From assembly GCA_938084905.1 (NCBI GenBank), contig CALKEQ010000007.1, positions 1 to 64,000 on the forward strand: a stretch of 64,000 nt of DNA, written 5' to 3'. The stretch's first letter is position 1; each line of letters opens with the position of its first letter. The position numbers and the translations under genes were made by a program. The stretch comes from an uncultured bacterium. GTDB lineage: Bacteria > Desulfobacterota > Syntrophorhabdia > Syntrophorhabdales > JANXAF01. Below the pieces are notes generated by a model. It saw nothing but the letters and a program-made list of their open reading frames with translations, had not been told where the DNA came from and did not search any database. Shown here piece after piece: positions 50,523 to 58,733 of the stretch.

Positions 50523-51290
50523 TCATACCCCTTCCCTTCCAAGGTAGGCCTCTCTAACTCTCCTATCTTCTATTACCTCACGGGGATCTCCTTCTGCTAT
50601 TTTTTCTCCAAAGTTCAAGGCCATAACACGATCCGCAACCTTGAAAAGCTCCCTCAGCCTATGTTCGACCATAATGAGCGTTATGCCTTCCATCTTCATC
50701 TTCTCAATCAACGGTATCATACCTGCAACTTCGCTCATACTTAGACCTGAAAATACCTCGTCGCAGAAGATGATCTCAGGTCTCAAAGCAATGCAACGGG
50801 CAAGCTCCAACCTTTTCTGGTATCCTGTTGGGAGTGTGGAGGCGAGCTTGTAAGGCACCCTCGAATCCCTCTCAAAACCGATTTCTTCAAGGATATCGAC
50901 TGCTACTGTATCCCTGTCTCCGTGTCTACCACCACCTCTCCATCCTCCCAACCTTTTTGCCCTCGGAGACCAGAGTGGAATTATGAGATTTTTGTAAGCT
51001 GGCAAGGAATAGTAAGGCCTCATGATCTGGAAAGTTCTCGCAATCCCCATTTGGCTGATTTTGTGAGGTTTGAGTCCAGTTATGTCCTTCTCTTTAAAAT
51101 AAACCTTGCCCCCATCTGGCTTTAAGAAACCTGTTATACAGTTTATCAAGGTGGTTTTTCCAGACCCATTTGGGCCAATTATTCCAAAAATTTCACCCCT
51201 TTTTACCTCAAAACTGACATCTACTAAGGCCCTTAAACCTCCAAAGGATTTGGAAAGCTTACTGACCGAAAGGATCGCCTCCCCGCTCAT
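50523..51290 (-). CDS. livG: Branched-chain-type ABC transporter ATPase LivG
   Basis: First ATPase of the importer. Walker A GPNGSGKTTLINC (about 37-49), GIARTFQIMRPY typical of LivG, and Walker B EIIFCDEVFSGLS are present. The signature region LPTGYQKRLELARCIAL lacks the standard LSGGQ and carries a Gly-Tyr-Gln form. MVEHRLRELFKVADRVMALNFGEKIAEGDP matches the LivG C-terminal half. The 255 residues are normal. The ATG overlaps the livM stop by 4 bases. Confidence 0.94.
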   Translation of the reverse strand: MSGEAILSVSKLSKSFGGLRALVDVSFEVKRGEIFGIIGPNGSGKTTLINCITGFLKPDGGKVYFKEKDITGLKPHKISQMGIARTFQIMRPYYSLPAYKNLIIPLWSPRAKRLGGWRGGGRHGDRDTVAVDILEEIGFERDSRVPYKLASTLPTGYQKRLELARCIALRPEIIFCDEVFSGLSMSEVAGMIPLIEKMKMEGITLIMVEHRLRELFKVADRVMALNFGEKIAEGDPREVIEDRRVREAYLGREGV

Positions 51291-52297
51291 ACCTTAACCC
51301 ACCTTTCGAACTGATGGTACTTCCTTTGGAGATAGATCATAAGACCTTCACTTTTAAGTATGATGAATAAAGTTAGAACAACGCAGTAAATTACTATTCT
51401 CAGTGTTCCGGCAGCTCTCAATATTTCTGAAAGGGGAACAAGTATAAAGCTCCCGATTACTGGGCCGATTAGGGTTCCTCCCCCTCCGATCACAGTCGAT
51501 GCAATTGGGATTACTGAGAAATCGAGTGCAAAAAGGGAAAGCCCTGCCCACATGTACATATGGGCTATATACGCTCCCGAGAAACAGCCCATAAGTGAAG
51601 CTATAAAGACCGCATACACTTTGATAAGTGTGACATTTATACCGGAAGCCCGGACAGCCTGATCGTTGTCCTTCACACCCCTGAAGACGAGACCAATATC
51701 CTCATTGACGAATCGCCTTGTGGCAAAAAGGAAAAAAAGCATAGGGAGTATAATGGCGTAATGTTCAATGTAGGGGTCTGGAAAACTCTCAATTCCAGTG
51801 ATACCGTTTGTCCCTCCGAGAACGTTTAAGGCCTCAATTATCCTTGAAAAGAGAAGCGGGTACATCAGAGTAATTATAGCAAAGTAGACTCCTCTCAGTG
51901 GAAGAGCAGGTAGTAAAACGAGTGTGCAGAAAAGAGCCCCACTCAATGTGGCAAGAGGAATGGAAAGGTAGATGGGGAAGGAAAAATAGCGGTTGTATAT
52001 GGCGGTAAAATACCCTCCAACCCCTGTGAATAATGCGCCTCCTAAACATACGAGACCGACAAAATTTGAGAGGAAGTCAAAACTTATTGCCACAAGTGCG
52101 TATGCACACATAACATTGACAACCCTTTTCCAGTAAGGGGCTGCCTCAAAAATTAAAGGAAGGAGAAGAATTCCGGCTACAAAGAGAAGCCTTGGGCCAA
52201 TAAGATAAAGGATCTCCTCAATTGAAGAGATCGCGTAGAGCCCCTCCGTTCTCACCTTAAGGCTCCTGTCCACTCTTTCCTTCCTTAACTGTTCCAT
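51287..52297 (-). CDS. livM: Branched-chain-type ABC transporter permease LivM
   Basis: This inner-membrane permease of 336 residues has about eight to ten hydrophobic segments from about residue 35 on. The LivM hallmarks are GLVCLGGALFTGVGGYF, LPLRGVYFAIITLMYPLLF and the cytoplasmic EAA-like loop GLVFRGVKDNDQAVRASGIN. A cytoplasmic N-terminus of about 30 charged residues precedes the first helix. It lies between livH (2-base gap) and livG. Confidence 0.93.
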   Translation of the reverse strand: MEQLRKERVDRSLKVRTEGLYAISSIEEILYLIGPRLLFVAGILLLPLIFEAAPYWKRVVNVMCAYALVAISFDFLSNFVGLVCLGGALFTGVGGYFTAIYNRYFSFPIYLSIPLATLSGALFCTLVLLPALPLRGVYFAIITLMYPLLFSRIIEALNVLGGTNGITGIESFPDPYIEHYAIILPMLFFLFATRRFVNEDIGLVFRGVKDNDQAVRASGINVTLIKVYAVFIASLMGCFSGAYIAHMYMWAGLSLFALDFSVIPIASTVIGGGGTLIGPVIGSFILVPLSEILRAAGTLRIVIYCVVLTLFIILKSEGLMIYLQRKYHQFERWVKV

Positions 52298-52298
52298 C

Positions 52299-53171
52299 TT
52301 AGACCCTTTCCTCGAGTTCTTTCTGTTTGCCGAAAAGACCTGATGGTTTGATTATAAGGGTGAGGATTATTGCAAGCAGTGCAACAACCATCTGGTAGTG
52401 CGTTGAGAGGAATTTATCGGTCAATATCTGGGCAAATCCTATCAAAAAAGAGGCAACTATAGTTCCCATGAGGCTTCCAAGACCACCAGTGATACAGACT
52501 GCAACGGCAAAAATGAGAACGCTGTAACCTGCTTCCACTATTATATTTCCAAGGGGCAAAAGGAGAAGGGAGGAAAAGCCTGCAAGAGCAGAACCAATCC
52601 CTAGGGACAGGATCGCAGTCATGTCCGAGTCTATCCCCAGCATCATGGCTGCCCTTTCATCCTGAGCTATACCCCTTAGGGCGAGCCCTATTCTTGTATG
52701 ATGAATGAAAAAGTAGAGGAAGAGGAAGGTAGCAGCACCTAAAATAACAACGACTAACCTTTGGTAGTCAACTACGACTCCAAAGATGTCAACTGAGCCA
52801 GGGATGAAGACTGGTAATGTAAATGTCATCCCTCTTAACCCTCCCCACCTTAGGCCCTCAAGGATTGCAACTCCAATTGCGTAAGTTGCGATAATTTCAG
52901 ATATCTCCATGCCCCTTATTCTTATTAGAACGAGTCTGTATATGAGAGCACCTATTATCCCGGTGATCCCTATTCCAACCAATATGGCCAAAGGATAGGG
53001 GAATCCAGTCAATTTATTGATAAGTAACCAGACTATGTATCCGGTTGTTACGTAAAGGGCCCCGTGTGCGAAGTTCGGGACCCTGCTTATGCTGTAAACA
53101 AGGGCGAAACCAAGAGATATGAGGGAAAGGGCAATGCTATTTATAATCCCGTATATTAGTATGTGCATCAT
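52299..53171 (-). CDS. livH: Branched-chain-type ABC transporter permease LivH
   Basis: Second permease, about 290 residues and almost wholly hydrophobic. SLISLGFALVYSISRVPNFAHGALY near the N-terminus and GLALRGIAQDERAAMMLGID in the cytoplasmic loop are LivH hallmarks. ATG 53171 is chosen because AAGGGG lies just upstream, overlapping the livK stop; TTG 53192 would overlap livK and add seven hydrophilic residues. It is cotranscribed with livK and livM. Confidence 0.92.
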   Translation of the reverse strand: MMHILIYGIINSIALSLISLGFALVYSISRVPNFAHGALYVTTGYIVWLLINKLTGFPYPLAILVGIGITGIIGALIYRLVLIRIRGMEISEIIATYAIGVAILEGLRWGGLRGMTFTLPVFIPGSVDIFGVVVDYQRLVVVILGAATFLFLYFFIHHTRIGLALRGIAQDERAAMMLGIDSDMTAILSLGIGSALAGFSSLLLLPLGNIIVEAGYSVLIFAVAVCITGGLGSLMGTIVASFLIGFAQILTDKFLSTHYQMVVALLAIILTLIIKPSGLFGKQKELEERV

Positions 53172-53176
53172 TCCCC

Positions 53177-54436
53177 TTACTTCTTCACCCAAGGAGGAAG
53201 TAAAACCTTACCCTGCGCAACCTTGGGAGGGAATATCTGGACTCTGTTTCCAGCCTGCCACTGGAAAATGCAAGTGACAGCCCCTTCCTTTGGGTCAAAG
53301 GATGGTATTATCTGATGGGTCTTCTTATCAAATCTCATCCTTCCGTAAACGCCGACCATATCGAGATCCTCAAGTGCCTTAATAACCTTTTCAGAATCGA
53401 GAGATTGAGCCCTCTCAATAGCTTCCTTTAACTGGTAAACACCCATGTAACTTGAAGATGTTCCGTAACCCTCAGGTTCGAGCCCCCACCTTTTCTTGTA
53501 AGCATCTACAAATTTCATCGTCCATGGGGTTATGTTACCCGGTGCGTTTCCTCCATTGACCACATTTACGATCAGGTACTCACCCCTGCCTCCAGTTGCC
53601 TTCCAGAAACCTGGCTGTTCTGCCGCACACACAAAACCTATGGGAAGCGCCTTCATCTTTAAATCTGCCCACTGTTTGAGAAGGATTGCACTTTCAGGCA
53701 TATCCATCCAGAGGAAGAGTACGTCTGCATCTTTTGCCTTCGCATCTGCGAGTCCGACTGAGTAGTCAGTTGTCCCAGTGGGATAGACCTTCATATCTAT
53801 AACTTCCCAGCCTTTTTCTGTCAAAGCCTTCCTCATAAGCTCTCCACCCTTTCTCGCATGTTCCACATCCTGTACCATGATGTAAACTTTCTTAAAGCCA
53901 AAGATTTTTTGAATTTCCTCAAGGCACGCCATGAACTCCTTCATCATATTTCCCACATGGTTTGTATTTCTGAAGGTGTACTTGTACTTTTCATAGTTTT
54001 CCGCAACCCTCTGAGTTAGAAGGGGAGTGAGAACACCTGTCGTTATTATACTCACCTTTTTGTGCTTGCTAACAATGTCCATAGCTGCGAGAGCAGCTTC
54101 CGATCTTACGGGTCCACCGATCAGGAAATCGACCTTTTTCTCAAGAATCAGTTTCTCAACAGCGAGTAGTGCCTCACTAACAGGGACACCGGGTTCAAGG
54201 TCCCTTGTGTCGATCACCTCAACCTTAAATGGCCTCTTTGTACCACCTACATTTACTCCTCCCTTCTGATTTATCTCTTCCACCGCTAACTTGATCCCTC
54301 TTTCTGCGACCCATCCGTAAAGGAAGGCTGTGGAAAGCGGAGCGCCTATGACTATCGGTTTTTCTGCCTGGTAGGATGTGAGTGGATAAAGGAATAACGC
54401 ACATAGAATCAACGATGCTAGAGCAAGCTTTTTCAT
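53177..54436 (-). CDS. livK: Branched-chain-type ABC transporter substrate-binding protein
   Basis: Periplasmic binding protein of the importer (Peripla_BP_6 type). A Sec signal peptide (MKKLALASLILCALFLYPL, cleaved near residue 24) is followed by the two-lobed domain beginning KPIVIGAPLSTAFLYGWVAERGIKLAVEEIN. ATG 54436 follows GGGGG at proper spacing; an in-frame start at 54484 would lie upstream of the transcription start predicted from the sigma-54 promoter. The 419 residues exceed E. coli LivK (about 369), as is common for homologues that bind organic acids or amides. Confidence 0.92.
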   Translation of the reverse strand: MKKLALASLILCALFLYPLTSYQAEKPIVIGAPLSTAFLYGWVAERGIKLAVEEINQKGGVNVGGTKRPFKVEVIDTRDLEPGVPVSEALLAVEKLILEKKVDFLIGGPVRSEAALAAMDIVSKHKKVSIITTGVLTPLLTQRVAENYEKYKYTFRNTNHVGNMMKEFMACLEEIQKIFGFKKVYIMVQDVEHARKGGELMRKALTEKGWEVIDMKVYPTGTTDYSVGLADAKAKDADVLFLWMDMPESAILLKQWADLKMKALPIGFVCAAEQPGFWKATGGRGEYLIVNVVNGGNAPGNITPWTMKFVDAYKKRWGLEPEGYGTSSSYMGVYQLKEAIERAQSLDSEKVIKALEDLDMVGVYGRMRFDKKTHQIIPSFDPKEGAVTCIFQWQAGNRVQIFPPKVAQGKVLLPPWVKK

Positions 54437-54468
54437 TTTAACCCCCTTTCTTTTTTTTTCTAAAAAAA

Positions 54469-54483
54469 GCAATTTTTGTGCCA
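54469..54483 (-). promoter_or_regulatory. Sigma-54 (-24/-12) promoter of the liv-ligase operon
   Basis: On the minus strand the bases read TGGCAC-AAAAA-TTGC, matching the -24/-12 consensus TGGCAC-N5-TTGC exactly. The predicted start is near 54457, about 20 bases before the livK ATG, which leaves room for the GGGGG ribosome site. No sigma-70-like boxes are evident here. The sigma-54 gene and a sigma-54 activator gene are both in this window. Confidence 0.9.
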
Positions 54484-54534
54484 AAAGTAAAAGATCTTAC
54501 GTTCGCCCTCCATATCTCGGCTCATCTCATCTCT

Positions 54535-54551
54535 TTGAAAATCTCTTTCAA
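54535..54551. promoter_or_regulatory. Candidate enhancer (UAS) palindrome 1
   Basis: TTGAAA-ATCTC-TTTCAA is a perfect inverted repeat. Its centre is about 86 bp upstream of the predicted sigma-54 start, the usual distance for an NtrC-type activator site. It lies in the gap between the regulator gene and livK. Confidence 0.7.
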
Positions 54552-54554
54552 TCC

Positions 54555-54571
54555 TTGAAAACCCCTTTCAT
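54555..54571. promoter_or_regulatory. Candidate enhancer (UAS) palindrome 2
   Basis: TTGAAA-ACCCC-TTTCAT repeats the same arrangement with one mismatch. Its centre is 20 bp from that of palindrome 1, about two helical turns, as expected for two regulator dimers on one DNA face. Its last base is the first of the regulator gene stop codon complement. Confidence 0.65.
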
Positions 54572-55938
54572 TATTTAAAGTTCTCGCGGAAAATTTCACC
54601 TTTCTCAATTCCGTAATCCCTTATTTTTTTTCTCAAAGTCGGTCTCGATATTCCTAAAATCTTGCAAGCTCTGCCAAAATGCCATCCTGTACGTTCGAGA
54701 ACCTTTTTTATGTGTTCCTTCTCCAAGGCTGAAAGACTTATAAGGCCATAAGAATCATCCTCTCTTACAACCCCTTCTTTTGCTTCGATAAGGGGGACTA
54801 TGTCTTCCTCAGTTATCACGTCTCCCTTAACTTCTATAGCGGCCCGTGTGAGAACATTCTCCAACTCCCTTACATTTCCAGGCCAATGGTAATCGATCAT
54901 CCTTTGGAGAGCCTTCTCCTCCACCTTCTTTATCTTTCCTTTTAGGTCACAGTTTATTCTTCCCAATATGTATTCCACAAGGAGAGGGATATCCGATTTC
55001 CTCTCCCTCAAAGGGGGAACTTTGATCTTCGCTACTGATAGCCTGTAGTAGAGATCTTCCCTAAATTTTCCCTCTTTTACAAGCTGAAGGAGGTTTCTAT
55101 TAGTAGCAGCTATTACCCTTGCGTTCGACTTTAACGTTTTTTCTCCTCCCACCCTTTCAAACTCTTTCTCTTGGAGAAATCTTAAAAGTTTCGCCTGAAG
55201 CTCATAAGGTATCTCGCTTACCTCATCCAGAAATATTGTGCCATTTCCCGCGAGCTCGAACTTCCCTTTTTTTGATGTGTATGCTCCAGTAAAGGCACCT
55301 TTTTCATGCCCGAAGAGCTCGCTTTCAAGGAGAGTGCCCACAATGGCAGATAAGTTAATTGGGATAAAAGGTTCATCTCTGTAAGGGCTGTTGTAGTGAA
55401 TAGCCCTTGCTATAAGCTCCTTGCCGGTCCCCGTTTCCCCCTCTATAAGCACCGTTACCCTATTTTCGGAAAGGACTCCTATTGCTTTAAATATCTCTTT
55501 CATTGCTCTGCTTTTCCCAACTATCTTTCCTTTCTCAACAGTCGATGGACTGCCAATGAGGAGACCATCTTTTTCCCCTTTTTCTTCTCCTTTCCTTAAC
55601 GCCCTTGATAGGGCCGAATCCAGTTCCTCTATGTCGATTGGTTTTGGAATGTACTCGTATGCTCCCCTTTTTACGGCATTTATTGTGGTGTCCATATCGT
55701 GAAATGCGGTGATTATTATCACTTTCTTTTCCTTCAGTTCTCTTAAGAGTTCAAGACCGTCCTGATCGGGTAATTTTACGTCCAAAATTATGAGATCGGG
55801 TTCAAAGGCATCCTTTTTCCTTAACCCTTCTTCCGCAGTTTTTGCGCATGTAACACTGTAACCCTTTTCAGTAAGATACATCTCCAGTGACTCGAGTATG
55901 GCTTCCTCATCGTCTATGATAAGGATCTTCTCTCTCAT
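54571..55938 (-). CDS. Sigma-54-dependent response regulator, NtrC type
   Basis: The 455-residue protein has a receiver domain (about 1-115, phospho-Asp53 in LIILDVKLPDQDG), an AAA+ domain (about 145-370) and a C-terminal Fis-type helix-turn-helix (about 405-445, GRACKILGISRPTLRKKI). The AAA+ domain has Walker A EGETGTGKELIARAI and the sigma-54 contact loop GAFTGA in HEKGAFTGAYTSKKG. All activator parts are intact. It overlaps the kinase gene by 4 bases and lies just upstream of the liv operon, so it most likely activates the -24/-12 promoter there. Confidence 0.95.
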   Translation of the reverse strand: MREKILIIDDEEAILESLEMYLTEKGYSVTCAKTAEEGLRKKDAFEPDLIILDVKLPDQDGLELLRELKEKKVIIITAFHDMDTTINAVKRGAYEYIPKPIDIEELDSALSRALRKGEEKGEKDGLLIGSPSTVEKGKIVGKSRAMKEIFKAIGVLSENRVTVLIEGETGTGKELIARAIHYNSPYRDEPFIPINLSAIVGTLLESELFGHEKGAFTGAYTSKKGKFELAGNGTIFLDEVSEIPYELQAKLLRFLQEKEFERVGGEKTLKSNARVIAATNRNLLQLVKEGKFREDLYYRLSVAKIKVPPLRERKSDIPLLVEYILGRINCDLKGKIKKVEEKALQRMIDYHWPGNVRELENVLTRAAIEVKGDVITEEDIVPLIEAKEGVVREDDSYGLISLSALEKEHIKKVLERTGWHFGRACKILGISRPTLRKKIRDYGIEKGEIFRENFK

Positions 55939-57449
55939 TGTGCCTTAGGAAAAGGCAAAAGGATTGAGAAATGTGCGCCCCTTTTCTTTCCAGAGAAGAC
56001 CATCACTTTCCCGCCGTGGGCCTCTACTATTCTTTTCACATTGAATAGGCCAAGGCCTGTCCCCTTCTTTTTCTTGCTGAAGAAAGGGTCAAAAATGAAA
56101 GGAAGAGTTTCTTTATCTATTCCAGGACCATTGTCGTATATGTCCAGGAAAATAGCGCCCTTCTCCCTTTTTTTGCCGGTGATGACAGTTATTCTTCCAT
56201 GCCCATCAAGCACATCTATAGAATTGACAAGTACATTTATTATGGCCTGCTCCATCTTATCCCTATCGAGAAAAAGCTGAGGTAAGGATTTTGAGTATCT
56301 CCTTTTTATGATTATGCCCTTCTCCTTTGCCCTTGCTTCGATAGCCTCGATGCTCGATTCTACAATGTGGTTTATATCAGACTCCTCCAGGTTCAATTTT
56401 ATTGGTTTCGCAAAATCCAGCATTTCAGTTAAAATCTTCTCTAAGCGCATGATTTCGTTCGATACAATCTCAATTCTCCTTCTATCATTACCATTCAAGC
56501 TGGGATTTTTTCCAAGTATCTGTATGTTAAGCTTTATTGAGGACAGAGGATTCCTTATCTCGTGTGCAAGGGAGGTTGTGAGCATTCCAATGTGAGCCAA
56601 ATTTTCCGTCTCCCTTATTTTTTTCTCCATTTCAACTCTTTCAGTTATGTCCCTGCATATTCCCGCAACTGCCTTTCTACCACTGTAATTGATTATCTTA
56701 ACCTTGTTCTCAGTTGGGTAAGACCTTCCGTCCTTGTGCTTCCTTAAGTACACGTACAGTTCCGGGATATCGCCGTTATTTATTCTTTTTTCATAAAGGG
56801 ACTTCACGAATTCTACATCCTCATTTGCGATGAAATCGTAATAGGGCCTTCCTATCACCTCGGAGAGTGAATAACCGTGCATTTCACAATATGCCCTATT
56901 GGCAAAAACTATTATTCCATCCTGATTTACAAAGTATCCGTCATTAATATCCTCAACGAGGGTTTTGTACTTCGATTCACTTTCGGCAAGTTCCCTTGTT
57001 CTCTCATCAACCATTTTCTCCAGATTTTGGGCATGCTCTCTTATTTTGCTTTCGTGAAGGGCCTGAAAGTTGTTGCTGAATCTCGTGATTGTGTAAAAGG
57101 AGCATCTGTTCAATTTGACGAGTGCTTCTTTCAATTCATCTCCTTGAAGATTTGCAAGAAGCACAGGAACGAGAAGTTCCCTTAACAACTCGTAGGCGTG
57201 CTGAACTTCAGAGAGAGTGAACCCTCCGTGAAGCCTTGCCCTGGTAATCCACTCTATGTGGCAATCAACCTTTGAATAATCATCGAAAAGAAGGGCGTAA
57301 GCACTTGCATCGTAAGCAGCTGTAACGGTTATGAGAAGTTCATCGTAAGGTCTTTTACTGTACCGTTCACTTACCTCGCTTTTTAGCCTTCTTATCCATT
57401 CCTCTATTACTCTTCCCCTGTAGTCCTTCAATATCTCTTCAAGTCTCAT
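55935..57449 (-). CDS. Soluble PAS-domain sensor histidine kinase
   Basis: The 504-residue kinase has no membrane segment. An N-terminal helical domain (about 1-140) resembles the RsbRD_N sensor domain. A coiled stretch and one PAS domain (about 165-275, YFVNQDGIIVFANRAYCEMHGYS) follow. HisKA has the phospho-His in TTSLAHEIRNPLSSIKLN (about 290-307), and HATPase_c has DNGPGI and KKKGTGLGLFNVKRIV. ATG 57449 is preferred over GTG 57461. It probably senses a cytoplasmic signal and phosphorylates the adjacent NtrC-type regulator. Confidence 0.92.
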   Translation of the reverse strand: MRLEEILKDYRGRVIEEWIRRLKSEVSERYSKRPYDELLITVTAAYDASAYALLFDDYSKVDCHIEWITRARLHGGFTLSEVQHAYELLRELLVPVLLANLQGDELKEALVKLNRCSFYTITRFSNNFQALHESKIREHAQNLEKMVDERTRELAESESKYKTLVEDINDGYFVNQDGIIVFANRAYCEMHGYSLSEVIGRPYYDFIANEDVEFVKSLYEKRINNGDIPELYVYLRKHKDGRSYPTENKVKIINYSGRKAVAGICRDITERVEMEKKIRETENLAHIGMLTTSLAHEIRNPLSSIKLNIQILGKNPSLNGNDRRRIEIVSNEIMRLEKILTEMLDFAKPIKLNLEESDINHIVESSIEAIEARAKEKGIIIKRRYSKSLPQLFLDRDKMEQAIINVLVNSIDVLDGHGRITVITGKKREKGAIFLDIYDNGPGIDKETLPFIFDPFFSKKKKGTGLGLFNVKRIVEAHGGKVMVFSGKKRGAHFSILLPFPKAQ

Positions 57450-57465
57450 CTGAGACCCCACTCAG
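57450..57465 (-). promoter_or_regulatory. Hairpin directly before the kinase start codon
   Basis: CTGAG-TGGGGT-CTCAG, read on the minus strand, can fold into a 5-bp stem whose 6-base loop holds GGGG, the only Shine-Dalgarno-like bases, immediately before ATG 57449. It may present or mask the ribosome site. The stem is short, so the effect may be weak. Confidence 0.35.
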
Positions 57466-57626
57466 AAAATGTATAGGCTTTTTGAGAGGACCCAACCCCC
57501 CAAATTAAAATATCACTTTTTTCTATCAAAAACTACATGCGTACGAAAGACTGACAAATAGACCGAAAAAAAGACCGCCCAAATTTTTTTCGTTTAACGT
57601 ACTTACTCAAATCCGCAAAACTCCCT

Positions 57627-57654
57627 TTGTTGAAAAGCAAATGTTTATTATGGT
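57627..57654 (+). promoter_or_regulatory. Weak candidate promoter for dgt-valS-gatCA
   Basis: TTGTTG (57627-57632), a 16-base spacer and TATGGT (57649-57654) stand in the 218-base divergent gap between the kinase gene and dgt. Transcription would begin within a few bases of GTG 57668, which lacks a ribosome site. The rest of the gap is AT-rich with homopolymer runs, and I see no other feature in it. Confidence 0.3.
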
Positions 57655-57667
57655 AGATTAGCTTTTC

Positions 57668-58711
57668 GTGAAGATAAGGGAGATCCTTGAGAATAAAGAA
57701 GAGATACTTCTTTCTCCCTACGCTCAAAAAAGTAAAAATTCCCGCGGAAGACTTAAACCGGAGCCAGAATGTGACATAAGACCAGCCTTTCAGCACGACA
57801 GAGATAGGATAATACACAGTAAGGCTTTCAGAAGACTGAAACATAAGACCCAAGTTTTTCTTTCGCCCCAGGGTGATCATTACAGGACAAGACTTACTCA
57901 TACACTTGAAGTATCTCAAATAGCAAGGACTATAGCCAAATCGCTATCACTCAATGAGGATCTTGTTGAAGCAATATGCTTGGGTCATGACCTTGGACAT
58001 ACCCCTTTTGGACATGCGGGTGAGGAGGTTCTCAATAGAATACATAAAGGCGGATTTAGGCATAACGAACAGAGCCTTCGGGTAGTGGACGTTCTTGAAA
58101 AGGATGGGATGGGGTTAAATTTGACTTATGAGGTGAGAGACGGGATCCTGAAACACACAAAAGGCAAGGGTGAGATAATCCCCGAGAAGGAAAGTGACAG
58201 ACCTTTAACGAGGGAAGCAGAGGTGGTTAGAGTTGCAGATATAATAGCTTACATAAACCACGACATAGATGATGCATTAAGAGGAGGGGTGATAGAGGAA
58301 AGAGATCTTCCAGAAGATTCTGTGAAATTTCTTGGGAGATCAAGTTCTAAGCGGATTGACACGATGGTAAGGGATGTTATTCGAGAGAGTTTGAAAAACG
58401 AAGATCTGAGGATCACTATGAGCGAAGAACTTAAGTGGCATATATACAAGCTCAGGGATTTTCTTTACGAGAGGGTTTATGAAAACGAGGTAGTCCATGG
58501 AGACTTTGAAAAATGCGCAAGGATAATAGAGGACCTTTACTTTTACTTCATAAAGCACCCAGATTTTTTTCTGAAGGAGATCGGTAGAAAGGAATTCTAT
58601 GACGAACCTGAAAAATGCGTTGCTGACTTTATATCTGGAATGACTGACCGTTACGCGTTTAACCTTTTCGAAAGGATCTTTCTTCCATTTCCGTGGAAAA
58701 TCCCCCTTTGA
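57668..58711 (+). CDS. dgt: dGTPase-like HD-domain triphosphohydrolase
   Basis: Dgt-type enzymes hydrolyse dNTPs to deoxynucleosides and triphosphate. The start [26 protein letters not shown] [18 protein letters not shown], then [15 protein letters not shown], the HD motif in [21 protein letters not shown] and the [12 protein letters not shown] stretch define the family. At 347 residues it is the short type (type 2 deoxyguanosinetriphosphate triphosphohydrolase-like). GTG 57668 fits the family N-terminus. It lies 22 bases before valS. Confidence 0.92.
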   Translation: MKIREILENKEEILLSPYAQKSKNSRGRLKPEPECDIRPAFQHDRDRIIHSKAFRRLKHKTQVFLSPQGDHYRTRLTHTLEVSQIARTIAKSLSLNEDLVEAICLGHDLGHTPFGHAGEEVLNRIHKGGFRHNEQSLRVVDVLEKDGMGLNLTYEVRDGILKHTKGKGEIIPEKESDRPLTREAEVVRVADIIAYINHDIDDALRGGVIEERDLPEDSVKFLGRSSSKRIDTMVRDVIRESLKNEDLRITMSEELKWHIYKLRDFLYERVYENEVVHGDFEKCARIIEDLYFYFIKHPDFFLKEIGRKEFYDEPEKCVADFISGMTDRYAFNLFERIFLPFPWKIPL

Positions 58712-58733
58712 ATCCTCAAGGAGGAGTATTTCT

